A stretch of DNA of 64,000 nt from JBFWNG01 sp050251195 (GTDB lineage: Bacteria > Bdellovibrionota_B > Oligoflexia > Oligoflexales > Oligoflexaceae). This document shows, one piece after another, positions 8,164-16,416 of the stretch. Each line of letters starts with the position of its first letter. Position 1 is the stretch's first letter. The notes below the pieces were generated by a model that was not told the DNA's origin, searched no databases, and saw only the letters and a program-made list of their open reading frames with translations. Both the position numbers and the translations under genes were made by a program. The stretch covers positions 62,001 to 126,000 of the forward strand of contig JBFWNG010000012.1 of the NCBI GenBank assembly GCA_050251195.1, read 5' to 3'.

Positions 8164-9372
8164 TTACGGGGTCGTTGTCGTTTCTGTCGGGGGCGGTGAT
8201 CCAGTCGAAGGTGCTGGCGTAGTTGGTGTTGGTGCGGTTGATGGGCCGGTTGTTGTTGGAACGGCCGCTACGGTTCCGTTGTTGTTTTGAAGAATATAAG
8301 AGTCTGTCATCGACTGGTCACAATTCATGAACTTGTCGGTTTCCATTTTTGTCGCCACTTTGTAACAGCAGCGATCTACAGCTAGTGTGTAACCACCTTG
8401 GGAAATGTCTGATGCGGCGACGGCTTTGGCCCATGGCAGCTTTCCCCCTGTTTTCGATGCAGACAAAACTTGGTCTGGGCTTGGCGGTGTCCATTGCGCC
8501 ACCGCGGCGCCGTTTTTCATAATAGAGGCTTTTCGGGCAAAGCAAGCGAGTGGAACCTGCACGGCGGTTTCTACCTTTTTCAAGAAGTCGTCCATCATGC
8601 TTGCCGTGTCAAAAGGCCAGCCGATCATTCCGCCTCGTTTGGATTCTTCTACTTTTGGAAGAATGTTTTTGAGAAAATTTCCGTACTGTTGCGCTGCGGA
8701 CTGAGGCACTGTGCAGGAGCTGAATTCCAGAGCTTCGGGTTCTTCTTCTGGTACAGAATAGTAAAATCGGAAGCGCTTTTGATTGTCATCTGAAAACGAA
8801 TTGATTGCTCTTTGCAGTATATCAGTGTTGCAGTTCCTTTCTAAAAAACCACCTTTGCCGTCGTGAGAGGCGATATCCGTGATCATGAGCACTATATGCA
8901 TATGATTGGGGTCTTTTTCTGTCTCCATAATTATTTTCGCGAGTGCAAGGATGCCTGCTTCCTCACCGTCGCCACCGCCGTCCGCTACCTGCTTTGAAAT
9001 GAACTTTTGAAAGGCCGAGAAATCATTCGAGCTGTTGAACTCATCGATAATTTCATCCTCAAAAGCGACTGCGCTCAGCTTAAGTTCTACGCCCTTTGCC
9101 TGAAGCGCTTTGGCAAAATCCAGTATGTTGGCTTTTATGGTGTCAAGGGGTCCGTCCATACTTGCCGTGACGTCCAAAGCAAAATGGATGACGGTAGGTT
9201 GGATTCCGCCTTGGGTCTTATCTTCCATTTCGGCGTATTTTACGGCGTCGATTTGTAAGGGTGTATCGGGTATTGAAGCGCGGGTGCCAGAGAATGCGGT
9301 TTTAGAGTTCTTGCACGACGCAGAGAAGACTAGCAACGCGGCCAGGATTTTGTGCACTTTCACCGAATACAT
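8164..9372 (-). CDS. Lipoprotein with von Willebrand A (VWA) domain
   Basis: 402 residues. Lipobox LVFSASCKN with lipidated Cys at 20 and Lys at +2. A VWA domain spans about residues 58-260: the metal-ion site begins at FALDVTASMDG (Asp 67), with AGILALAKIIMETEKD and HIVLMITDIASHDGKGG as later conserved strands. The C-terminus is a Pro/Thr/Ser tail of ~30 residues (TTTGPSTAPTPTTPAP...), typical of surface-exposed spacer. Such proteins usually bind a protein ligand through the metal. A second VWA lipoprotein lies at 24,772. Partner unknown. Confidence 0.8.
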   Translation of the reverse strand: MYSVKVHKILAALLVFSASCKNSKTAFSGTRASIPDTPLQIDAVKYAEMEDKTQGGIQPTVIHFALDVTASMDGPLDTIKANILDFAKALQAKGVELKLSAVAFEDEIIDEFNSSNDFSAFQKFISKQVADGGGDGEEAGILALAKIIMETEKDPNHMHIVLMITDIASHDGKGGFLERNCNTDILQRAINSFSDDNQKRFRFYYSVPEEEPEALEFSSCTVPQSAAQQYGNFLKNILPKVEESKRGGMIGWPFDTASMMDDFLKKVETAVQVPLACFARKASIMKNGAAVAQWTPPSPDQVLSASKTGGKLPWAKAVAASDISQGGYTLAVDRCCYKVATKMETDKFMNCDQSMTDSYILQNNNGTVAAVPTTTGPSTAPTPTTPAPSTGSPPPTETTTTP

Positions 9373-9446
9373 AAATTTCCCATATCTTTAACGAGATAGG
9401 TATCGGCAAAAATGACAAAAGCTGGAGCGTCTTTTTCAAGGCCAAC

Positions 9447-9911
9447 TTAGAGCTGGAGTACATAGCTGATCATGAAACTCTGTTCTATTGCGCCCCGAAC
9501 TTCGCCGATCCAGCCGTAAAGCTGCGTAATGTTAAATCCAATCAGGCTACTTCCCAGCTTGTAGTTGAAGCCGGTCATAAAGGAAGGACCGAAGACAATC
9601 TCGTCGCCAGCACCAGTGTCTATCCTAATGAGCCCAAATCCAGGGGATATGAAAAATGCCGCAACCTTTCCTGGGATATAAGGACGGAAGTATCCGCCGA
9701 GTGCGATCGCACCATTTTGGCCCTCTTTGGCATTTTCCAAAAAAATCCGCGAATATGCCCCGTACCCGAGCGCGGGTTTGGGATTTATCTCAAAATCTAG
9801 TCCCAGTCCGACCCCCCCTGCTTTGTCCATGGTGATCTCAGTGTACAACCTGTTGGCATATGTCTTTTGACATAATCCAAAGAACAGTAGGAAAAAAGCT
9901 AGTAATTTCAA
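9447..9911 (-). CDS. Small outer-membrane beta-barrel-like protein
   Basis: 154 residues. A TTG start is supported by GGAGG seven bases upstream. Signal peptide KLLAFFLLFFGLCQKTYA. The mature part has alternating hydrophobic strands and Gly-Tyr/Phe pairs (ALGYGAYSRIF, ALGGYFRPYIP, FISPGFGLIRIDTGAG) and ends FMISYVLQL, a good C-terminal strand of an outer-membrane barrel with ~8 strands. No specific family recognised. It sits alone upstream of the VWA lipoprotein on the same strand, 74 bases away. Confidence 0.65.
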   Translation of the reverse strand: MKLLAFFLLFFGLCQKTYANRLYTEITMDKAGGVGLGLDFEINPKPALGYGAYSRIFLENAKEGQNGAIALGGYFRPYIPGKVAAFFISPGFGLIRIDTGAGDEIVFGPSFMTGFNYKLGSSLIGFNITQLYGWIGEVRGAIEQSFMISYVLQL

Positions 9912-10087
9912 AGTATTCCTCCGCTTTGCTTTCGGGAAGGCGCTGGTTGTTTGAGGGCAAATTTAAAGAGAGAGATGTTTAAAGGATAACAGTGTTAGGC
10001 ATGATTTCCAAACCGCCTATTCGCTAAAGAAAACTGTAATTTTTGCCGATACGGTTCAAACGGGATTCGAGAAAAAGGAGATATGGA

Positions 10088-11158
10088 ATGTCTGTGCACA
10101 AATCCTTTCTAAATTGCGGGATGCGCTTGCTTATGGTGGGTACTCTGAGCTTGGTCATTGGGCTTGTTGGGTGCAAGAAGAAGCCAAAGCCGGAGGATGC
10201 TGACGTGAAGGCTGCAGGTGGAAGCGGCGGCGGCGGCGGCGGGGAATTCCAACCACCCATGGATATGGATCCTGTAGAAAAAGCGGAGATCGCTGGCAAA
10301 ATTAATAGCATACCGCCTCTTTTGGCCACTTGGCGAAGTCTACTCATGAAAAAGCAGGAAGACACAATTAATCAGGATCCTGACAACACCTGGGACGATT
10401 GCGGTCGGCCCGCCGATAAAGACAAGGATGGCAAACGGACCACAGCTCAGAATAAAGATTTCTACTTCTCAGATAGCGGATCGGGAGAGTATTTTTGTCA
10501 ATTCCGTAATGTGACCTATAAGTCCAGCCACAATGTTTGGGCGAAAGTTACATGTGCTGAGAGAGACACTTCACCGTGGCATAATCTCCTGATTGGCGAC
10601 GCGAATGCTGACGTCAAAATGGTATGCCCGGACGATTCCAAAACGGAGGAATATTTCAACGAAACTTCCTCGGAAGAAATCGACGCAAACGGCGTAACGG
10701 TAAAGCAGATTAAAACGAAGATTTATCATAAATGTTCACAAGGAAAGACGCCCGAGGGAAAATTTGAGTTGAATTGCATTGTTCAAAATTATGATTCGAG
10801 AAAATATTCTGATAACGACGCCACAACTGACAGTGCTGTGGACTACTGGGGCGTTCAATTGACAGCTTCAAAGTTTGGAAAAGACGATCAATATTACACG
10901 ACAGGGTCTGCGACCTTCCAATACAACAACTGGAAAGGCAACGTAACCTTTAAAGGCAATACAGTCCCTTCTGAATGGAAGGCTAACAGTACCGCTAACG
11001 AGCCAATGCAAGGAACGTTATCAGCGGCGGGCGGCGGCGCTATGGGCGGAGATCCCATGGGCGGCGGCACGGGTGCAGTTGACGGAGCGGGTGGCGAAAC
11101 GGGAACTACCGGCGGCACGGAACCACAAGGTTTGGAAGATTTACTGAACGACCCTTGA
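10088..11158 (+). CDS. Lipoprotein with Gly-rich ends, unknown function
   Basis: 356 residues from the ATG at 10,088, which follows AAAAAGGAG; an upstream in-frame start lacks a ribosome site. Lipobox SLVIGLVGCKKK, then a Gly-rich linker (GGSGGGGGGEFQPP). The central part holds Cys pairs (WDDCGRP ... YFCQFRN ... KVTCAER ... MVCPDD), so disulphides are likely, and DKDKDGKR resembles a calcium-type loop. The tail is Gly/Met/Asp-rich (AGGGAMGGDPMGGGTGAVD). No family recognised. Low-complexity ends suggest a surface-exposed protein on flexible tethers. It converges on the YciI gene 15 bases away. Confidence 0.7.
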   Translation: MSVHKSFLNCGMRLLMVGTLSLVIGLVGCKKKPKPEDADVKAAGGSGGGGGGEFQPPMDMDPVEKAEIAGKINSIPPLLATWRSLLMKKQEDTINQDPDNTWDDCGRPADKDKDGKRTTAQNKDFYFSDSGSGEYFCQFRNVTYKSSHNVWAKVTCAERDTSPWHNLLIGDANADVKMVCPDDSKTEEYFNETSSEEIDANGVTVKQIKTKIYHKCSQGKTPEGKFELNCIVQNYDSRKYSDNDATTDSAVDYWGVQLTASKFGKDDQYYTTGSATFQYNNWKGNVTFKGNTVPSEWKANSTANEPMQGTLSAAGGGAMGGDPMGGGTGAVDGAGGETGTTGGTEPQGLEDLLNDP

Positions 11159-11173
11159 TCGCCTTATCTTGGA

Positions 11174-11500
11174 CTACCAAATATTCCACTTCTTTGCGGC
11201 ATTTGAAACCATGAGGAGCTTAAAGGGCGCGAGCTCGGCTGTCATAACTCCCCCAACGATACAGGGATCGTCGTTCATAAACTGCTTCGCTTCTTGTTCC
11301 GAAGCATCTTCAAAAATGACGATCCCGTAATTTTTTTTCGGCTCTTGATCGGAGCGACCCACAACGTGAACCTTGCCTGTTGTAACACCTTTATGCAAAT
11401 ACTCAGCATGCCGCTTGAAGGTCTCCTGGACCTTTTCGTCCCAAGTAGAAAAATCATAGTACCTAGGTTGCAACGCCAGCTTGTAAACATATAGGGCCAT
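11174..11500 (-). CDS. YciI-like protein
   Basis: 108 residues with AAAAGGGGG before the ATG. Matches the YciI fold: opening strand ALYVYKLALQPRY, HAEYLHKGVTTGKVHVVGRS (usual form HxxYLxxLxxxGxLLxxGP), then GIVIFEDASEQEAKQFMNDDP and a late TAELAPFKLL. YciI-type domains are small dimeric proteins, some with chlorohydrolase-like or uncharacterised activity. Cytoplasmic. It stands alone and is probably a housekeeping-type gene with no evident link to its neighbours. Confidence 0.85.
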   Translation of the reverse strand: MALYVYKLALQPRYYDFSTWDEKVQETFKRHAEYLHKGVTTGKVHVVGRSDQEPKKNYGIVIFEDASEQEAKQFMNDDPCIVGGVMTAELAPFKLLMVSNAAKKWNIW

Positions 11501-11607
11501 TCTTTGATCCCCCTTTTGGATTTATTTTCGCATGGAGGTAGTGGGAGCGCCACTTTTATTCAAGGCGAGGCGATCCGGCATTCGAAGAATGCCGAATCGG
11601 ATAGAAA

Positions 11608-12339
11608 TTACTTTGTAGGATAGATTTGTTGGGTGGTGAGTTTAGCAAGGCCAGAGAAAAGGCTCGCAGGGATCTCGCTCACATCGAGTTTTATTGTCGA
11701 TTTTTCGTTGATGAAAACAGAGTCGCCGGCAGCGCCGAGTTCGCAAAGGGGGCCGCATTCTTCGGGGTCAATACCCTTGAATGTAGCAGTTAATTTGATG
11801 GTCACAGACTGATCTTGAGCAACGATGCGTTTTGCGATCAATTTAAATTCGCCTCCGCCCGGCGCAATAGTGCCGATGTTGAGACTATATTCGCCAGGTT
11901 GAAGCGTCGTCGGTAGGGAAGATACCGGATCTGAGTTGGTGAGGTACTCAAACGCTGTGATCTTCTTTACGGTCACCTTAACGGTTTCGCCGGATGCCAG
12001 TTTATCGTTAAAACTCAGGACGCCTGCCTCATAAAATTCGATCTCGATGGAAGCAGATGAACCAGGCAAGTGCGTGGCGGCATCACACGCTTCGTTGAGG
12101 CGCTCAATTAAAAGCTCGCGGCCGAAAGAACGCTCTACTTCACTAACGTTATAATTGCCTGCGCAAGCTTCGTCGCCGCGAACATCAACGAGATAGTGAC
12201 CACTTTCGACGTTCACTGTTTTCTGCTGAGCGGTTGGAGCATCATCTGACAGATTTGCAGAGGGTCCTTTGCCGCAAGAAGCGGTTAGAAGGGCAAATCC
12301 CAAATAGAGTGCTTTGTAAAAGAGGGTTTGATTCTTCAT
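11608..12339 (-). CDS. Lipoprotein, unknown function
   Basis: 243 residues. AGGAG sits nine bases before the ATG. Lipobox ALLTASCGKG (Gly at +2, unlike most lipoproteins here). The mature part begins with NLSDDAPTAQQKTVNVESGH and has strand-rich segments (SIEIEFYEAGVLSFNDK, SVTIKLTATFKGIDPEECG). No family recognised; a beta-sandwich is likely. Stands alone, with a 538-base gene-poor stretch upstream. Confidence 0.65.
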   Translation of the reverse strand: MKNQTLFYKALYLGFALLTASCGKGPSANLSDDAPTAQQKTVNVESGHYLVDVRGDEACAGNYNVSEVERSFGRELLIERLNEACDAATHLPGSSASIEIEFYEAGVLSFNDKLASGETVKVTVKKITAFEYLTNSDPVSSLPTTLQPGEYSLNIGTIAPGGGEFKLIAKRIVAQDQSVTIKLTATFKGIDPEECGPLCELGAAGDSVFINEKSTIKLDVSEIPASLFSGLAKLTTQQIYPTK

Positions 12340-12878
12340 AGTCTATTTCTCCTAGTTGTTTCGCATGTGCGTGATTGCACGTACGGATGAACTGCATTTC
12401 AAAATCCAATTTCTAGCCATTCAGGACAATACTGTTCCCGACCAGAGGAACAGTCTCCGGTATCGAGCTAGCGACCTGATTTTGCAAGGGTTGGCGGTGA
12501 TGGCCGTTCGAAGCCTCGTTTTGACAGATATTCGAGTCGCTGTCTATGACCTTGCCAGTGTCTTCTTAGTTGACGCGTGAAGCGAGAACTCCGTGCTTCA
12601 CGGAGCGAATTGTAACAGAAATTTTTTGCGGGACAATTAAGATCAGCCTTTTTGGCTCACAAAGCGTTCCCCGGCAAGGGAACACCTCCAAGCGTTGCTT
12701 GGCGAAACGAGTATACCAAGCTTCACAAAGGTCGGTGTCAGAAATAGACCAAGTCGTCCTGCTTCTTGACAGTCTCTTTTTCGTAACTAACGATAATTTC
12801 AAAGATTATTAACAAGGTCAATCTGGCAGAGTAATTGCTAAAAGGGTGGGAGCTCCGAAGAGCTGATGGTGCAAGGAA
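12340..12878. other. Gene-poor stretch with a cluster of hairpins
   Basis: No convincing gene. Between 12,576 and 12,702 there are four perfect short inverted repeats in a row: CGTGAAGC/GCTTCACG (12,576-12,583 / 12,595-12,602), AATTGT/ACAATT (12,608-12,613 / 12,633-12,638), GTTCCC/GGGAAC (12,666-12,671 / 12,678-12,683) and CCAAGC/GCTTGG (12,688-12,693 / 12,697-12,702), plus a weak AGCC/GGCT (12,645). A short T-run follows near 12,777. Open frames on both strands have no ribosome site and unlikely composition. It could be a structured RNA; conserved marks of RNase P RNA, tmRNA and SRP RNA were not seen. Strand unknown. Confidence 0.35.
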
Positions 12879-13328
12879 ATGAATCCGCTCCTCCAAATAT
12901 ATAACCAGAGAAGATCCGTAAACCGGAGGTACTCGCTTCGAGCTTTTGCGCGCGATCTTGGATTAAGTCGCAGCACCGTCTCAGATCTCGTGAGAGGTAA
13001 GCGGCCGCTTAGTGTTGCGGCTTTGGAGAAAATTGAAAACAAAAACCGTCTTTCAGTAGCGGAACTCCGTCAAATAGCTGTCGTGCGAGCTCAACAAAGT
13101 TTCGCGAGCTTTCCTAGCATCGAAGAGTGTAAACTTCTCGACGGACGTCAATATTTGGTCAAGCGAAAAACCGTAAAATTGGATCCGGAAAAGATCGAAG
13201 AATTGGTTGCGGAAATCATGCGGTTTCATCGAGATCTAGCCAGATTCGAATCCTCAGAAGACGACTCCATTGCACACGTTGTAGAATTGAAATTTTTTCC
13301 ATGTACGGACGAAGGCGAGAAGTACTAA
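12879..13328 (+). CDS. Short TIGR02147-like regulator with HTH
   Basis: 149 residues. The first ~65 residues read like the N-terminal Cro/C1-type helix-turn-helix of TIGR02147 (DUF4423) regulators: NQRRSVNRRYSLRAFARDLG then LSRSTVSDLVRGKRPLS. The end (VVELKFFPCTDEGEKY) resembles the final strand of that family, so the usual ~150-residue middle is missing or much shortened. Full-length members are ~270 residues, as at 34,447. Probably a small DNA-binding protein. It converges with a lipoprotein gene, overlapping by four bases at the stops. Targets unknown. Confidence 0.75.
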   Translation: MNPLLQIYNQRRSVNRRYSLRAFARDLGLSRSTVSDLVRGKRPLSVAALEKIENKNRLSVAELRQIAVVRAQQSFASFPSIEECKLLDGRQYLVKRKTVKLDPEKIEELVAEIMRFHRDLARFESSEDDSIAHVVELKFFPCTDEGEKY

Positions 13329-14023
13329 TTGTATCCGTTTTGTAGCGGGTTGTTCTTGCGGAAAAATGGGAACTTCGTTCTTACGTCACGCGGTCTTGTC
13401 AGGGGCGAGTCGCCGTCGCCAGTTGTAAAATCGCCATCGACCAAGAACTGCTCGTCGTAAGCGATTATCGAGTACACGACTTTGCCAGGTTCGTGCGGAA
13501 TTACCGCAGTATCCGGTGTATAAGCCCTGCCGCCAACTTCCTTATAGATGCCAGGCTGCCAATCAGAATAACCATAGCCGTTGTTTTGGTTATACGTTGC
13601 GATCAGCGCATCTTGATAGATGGCGAGTTCGGTTTTGAGAAAGACCCAATTGATTTCGTGGGTATTGGGAACGGGGCTATGATCGACGGAGTCCCCCACG
13701 ACGTAAGTATGATGAACAATGACGTCCCTATAAATTGAAGTACATTCCTTCTCTTTATAGGTTAGAGTTCGATTAATAAATTGCTTTTCATTGTAGCGAA
13801 ACTCGTATCTAACCCAGGCCGTATCATTGTTCGGTATGGGCTGACAAGCGGTCGCCCAAATGCCGATGAGACCCGCCGTGAAGGCGTCTAAGGAATCCCC
13901 TGCAATGGAGTCTTTGCCGTCTTTGCTGCCCTTAGAAGGCCCCGTGACTGTATCAGAAGACGTGTTCGCACATGCAGATAATAATCCGATCAGAAAAGCT
14001 GTTATTGCAGTGTGCCGTAGCAT
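13325..14023 (-). CDS. Lipoprotein with lipocalin-like GxW opening
   Basis: 232 residues, GGGGA before the ATG. Lipobox LIGLLSACANT. After a charged linker (SKGSKDGKDSIAGDS) comes GLIGIWATACQPIPNND, followed by strand-like segments (AWVRYEFRYNEKQFINRTLTYK, HEINWVFLKTELAIY). The gene at 46,328-47,035 has the same plan: linker, GLRGVWKTGCTP, then FTETQAIQRLYSYTG and ITWYFSY, and a matching late block (GKVVYSIIAYDEQFLVD versus GEIRYLVMGLREDFLGV). The two are therefore paralogues, and 25,998-26,684 may be a third. Function unknown; a small-ligand-binding barrel is a guess. Confidence 0.7.
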   Translation of the reverse strand: MLRHTAITAFLIGLLSACANTSSDTVTGPSKGSKDGKDSIAGDSLDAFTAGLIGIWATACQPIPNNDTAWVRYEFRYNEKQFINRTLTYKEKECTSIYRDVIVHHTYVVGDSVDHSPVPNTHEINWVFLKTELAIYQDALIATYNQNNGYGYSDWQPGIYKEVGGRAYTPDTAVIPHEPGKVVYSIIAYDEQFLVDGDFTTGDGDSPLTRPRDVRTKFPFFRKNNPLQNGYN

Positions 14024-14208
14024 GACGTCGTCCCCAGTAAGGTTCGAGTTTCCTTTCTCTTCGGATCTTTGGTACTTGAAAGTGAGAAAGGCTGGAATAT
14101 ATAGGAGTTATAGTTCGTTATAGGTGGAATTTCTGTGAGAGTCCTTAGCAAGGATTCATCAATACTCTGGAAGACTTAAGCTTGAGTAAAAGAGCAATTT
14201 AAGTGATC

Positions 14209-15543
14209 ATGGTCGTTATGTTTGGACCCCAGGTGAAAAAAAACTACCTACCAAGAAGCGTGAAAGCGGCGCTTGTTGCCATGACGCTCAGTGGATCCGT
14301 ACACGCCTCGCCTCTCACTCTTAAACAAACGGTGATGTTCGCGCTCGACAACTCACCCGCTGGTCAGAAGGGCGCTATCGAAAAGACCATAGCGACTCGA
14401 AATGTGGATACCAATTACTATACGTTTTTCCCTCAAGCCGGCCTGACCGCTCAGCATGGATTCAAACGGTCCCAACCCGAGATCGAGGGGGAACAGTCAT
14501 CTCCGTGGGTAAGTTCCCTGCGGTTATCCCTTACGGAAAATATCTACAATAATGGCAAGGACGAAGCGAACTATGATCTCGCGTTGCTTCAACAGGACCT
14601 GGTCAATGAACAGAATGAAAGGATCCAAGCTGATCTGACCCTCGCGGTCGTAGAAGCTTTCTACGACCTTTCATTGAAGATCGCTGATGAAAAGATCGTC
14701 GCCGACAACTTATTGCTGCTTCGCAAACAACTCAAAACGATGGAAGCCTATTATCGCCAAGGACTTAAAGAAAAAAACGCTTATTTGCGGATCCGGTCAC
14801 AGGTGCAGCGAGCCGTGCTCGAACATAAGGCAGCTCAGGACGATGTCATCAAGGCGTCTAACGCACTGAAAGCCCTCATGGGAAATGTTCCTGCCGATAC
14901 CGAATTCGCAGTCCTCGAACCCAAGAGTCTTGAAGCTGAGTATACAGCAGCGCGCTCTCCAGCTCTGGAAAATCATTACGAGACACATGAAAACCGAATT
15001 CTGGGCCAAATCGCGGACAAATCCATTGAGGTTACCAAAAAGGAAAACGGTCTCATTGTAAGCCTTGGCGCCGATTTAGGTTACGGCAGTTCTCAATACA
15101 TGGGGACAGGAGATAGATTTGACGAGAACGACCGCGCGGATTGGTCAGTGGTTCTGGAGTTGAATTACCCGCTTTGGGATTGGGGAACCTACAGACGGAA
15201 TATTGCCAATAAGGTTTCTGAGCGCGAGAAGGTTCGATTATCCGCTGCTGAGAAAGACCTGGAACTCAAGAAGCGGCTTGAGGATCTGCGGATCGACTAC
15301 GGTCGGTCGATCGAAACGTTTCGCTTAAACACTGAACTATTGCGTCTTGAACAGGAAAGTTTTGATCTCCTTCAAAGAGAGTATCGCCTGGGTAAAATTT
15401 CGTACATCGATCTCATTACGAGTTTTGAAACCTTGTTTTCCGCCCGTTCTGCATACACTGCCTCATATTTTGCAGTTATGCGGAATCACGCGCGGTCGTT
15501 ATATCATGATCGAGGACTTTATGATTGGGTTAAGAAAATTTAG
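14209..15543 (+). CDS. TolC-family outer-membrane efflux protein
   Basis: About 444 residues. The start is uncertain (GTG 14,203, ATG 14,209 or ATG 14,218; no clear ribosome site). Signal peptide KAALVAMTLSGSVHA, then the OMF pattern of two long helical repeats and short barrel segments: LTLKQTVMFALDNSPAGQKG, DLALLQQDLVNEQNERIQADL, YYRQGLKEKNAYLRIRSQV, and in the second half DWSVVLELNYPLWDWGTYRR and SFDLLQREYRLGKISYIDLI. It forms the outer-membrane tunnel of a tripartite pump; the adaptor and ATPase genes follow directly, with the adaptor start overlapping this stop. Confidence 0.9.
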   Translation: MVVMFGPQVKKNYLPRSVKAALVAMTLSGSVHASPLTLKQTVMFALDNSPAGQKGAIEKTIATRNVDTNYYTFFPQAGLTAQHGFKRSQPEIEGEQSSPWVSSLRLSLTENIYNNGKDEANYDLALLQQDLVNEQNERIQADLTLAVVEAFYDLSLKIADEKIVADNLLLLRKQLKTMEAYYRQGLKEKNAYLRIRSQVQRAVLEHKAAQDDVIKASNALKALMGNVPADTEFAVLEPKSLEAEYTAARSPALENHYETHENRILGQIADKSIEVTKKENGLIVSLGADLGYGSSQYMGTGDRFDENDRADWSVVLELNYPLWDWGTYRRNIANKVSEREKVRLSAAEKDLELKKRLEDLRIDYGRSIETFRLNTELLRLEQESFDLLQREYRLGKISYIDLITSFETLFSARSAYTASYFAVMRNHARSLYHDRGLYDWVKKI

Positions 15544-16405
15544 TCTACTGGCACTTGTTCTATTGATTGGGGTAGGCATTTTCTATCTGCGAAAGATTGG
15601 GATGCCGGGAGCAAAGACCCAGGAGGATCATTCCAAGGTGGGCTCAGTAACGACGGGTGACATTATCCAACGCGTAACCGTGTCGGGCACTATTGCGCCC
15701 TGGCGGACCACGGAGATAAAGCCTCCTTATGATGGCTACGTGCAAAAGGTATTCGTAAAGGTAGGAGAAAAGGTAAAGCCAGGAGCTCCGATTGTCACCA
15801 TCGCAGAATCGTTGAGCATCGCTTCGGACCCAGGATTTCCGATTAGGGCTCCTCTCGGCGGCGAAGTGGTGGCGGTGAACGTCAACGAGGGGCAAAATGT
15901 TACCAAAGCTGGTAGTTCTTTTGACGGAACCAGCGCGTTTCTTGTTCGGATCGATGACACGTCCGAACTTTACGCCATGGTTGACATGCCTGAGCTTGAA
16001 TACGCAAAAGTCGAGATGGGGGACAAGGCTACTATCCGCGCTGGTGCCATCCTGGGAAAAACCTATAAAGGAACGGTTATGCAGATGGCTTTGGCATCTA
16101 AGGCACAAGAACGCTGGGGTCAGAAAAAAGTCGAATTTCCGGTCAAAATCCGCCTCGATGATCCGGATCGAAACCTTAAGTCAGGGATGTCCGTTATTAT
16201 CGACATTATCACGGCGCGTAAAGACAAAGTCCTAACCTTACGACACGAGTTTATTGAGAAACGCAACAACGACTACTTTGTCACCAAGAAAACGGGGGAG
16301 AAGGTAAAGGTAGTCCTCGGTCTTCAGGATGAGATGGCTGCTGAAATCGTCTCTGGCGTCCAGGACGGTGAACAGGTGCAGATGATCGATTTTCTCGCTA
16401 TATAA
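15521..16405 (+). CDS. MacA-like periplasmic adaptor of ABC efflux pump
   Basis: 294 residues from the ATG at 15,521 (GAGGA four bases upstream); an ATG at 15,506 is possible. N-terminal membrane anchor (FSLLALVLLIGVGIFYL), then VTTGDIIQRVTVSGTIAPWR, the lipoyl/hairpin region with VFVKVGEKVKPGAPIVTI and GEVVAVNVNEGQNVTKAG, and beta-barrel segments (KVEMGDKATIRAG, LKSGMSVIIDIITARKD). The coiled-coil hairpin is short or absent compared with E. coli MacA (~370 residues). It links TolC to the MacB-type transporter in the next gene, and overlaps the tolC stop, so the three are co-translated. Confidence 0.88.
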   Translation: MIGLRKFSLLALVLLIGVGIFYLRKIGMPGAKTQEDHSKVGSVTTGDIIQRVTVSGTIAPWRTTEIKPPYDGYVQKVFVKVGEKVKPGAPIVTIAESLSIASDPGFPIRAPLGGEVVAVNVNEGQNVTKAGSSFDGTSAFLVRIDDTSELYAMVDMPELEYAKVEMGDKATIRAGAILGKTYKGTVMQMALASKAQERWGQKKVEFPVKIRLDDPDRNLKSGMSVIIDIITARKDKVLTLRHEFIEKRNNDYFVTKKTGEKVKVVLGLQDEMAAEIVSGVQDGEQVQMIDFLAI

Positions 16406-16416
16406 GAGGCGTCCAA

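Noticed and set aside
12566..12812. Open frames of about 80 codons on both strands in the hairpin cluster
   Set aside because: No ribosome site or recognisable domain; Arg/Ser-rich wording and mirrored frames suggest they result from structured DNA.
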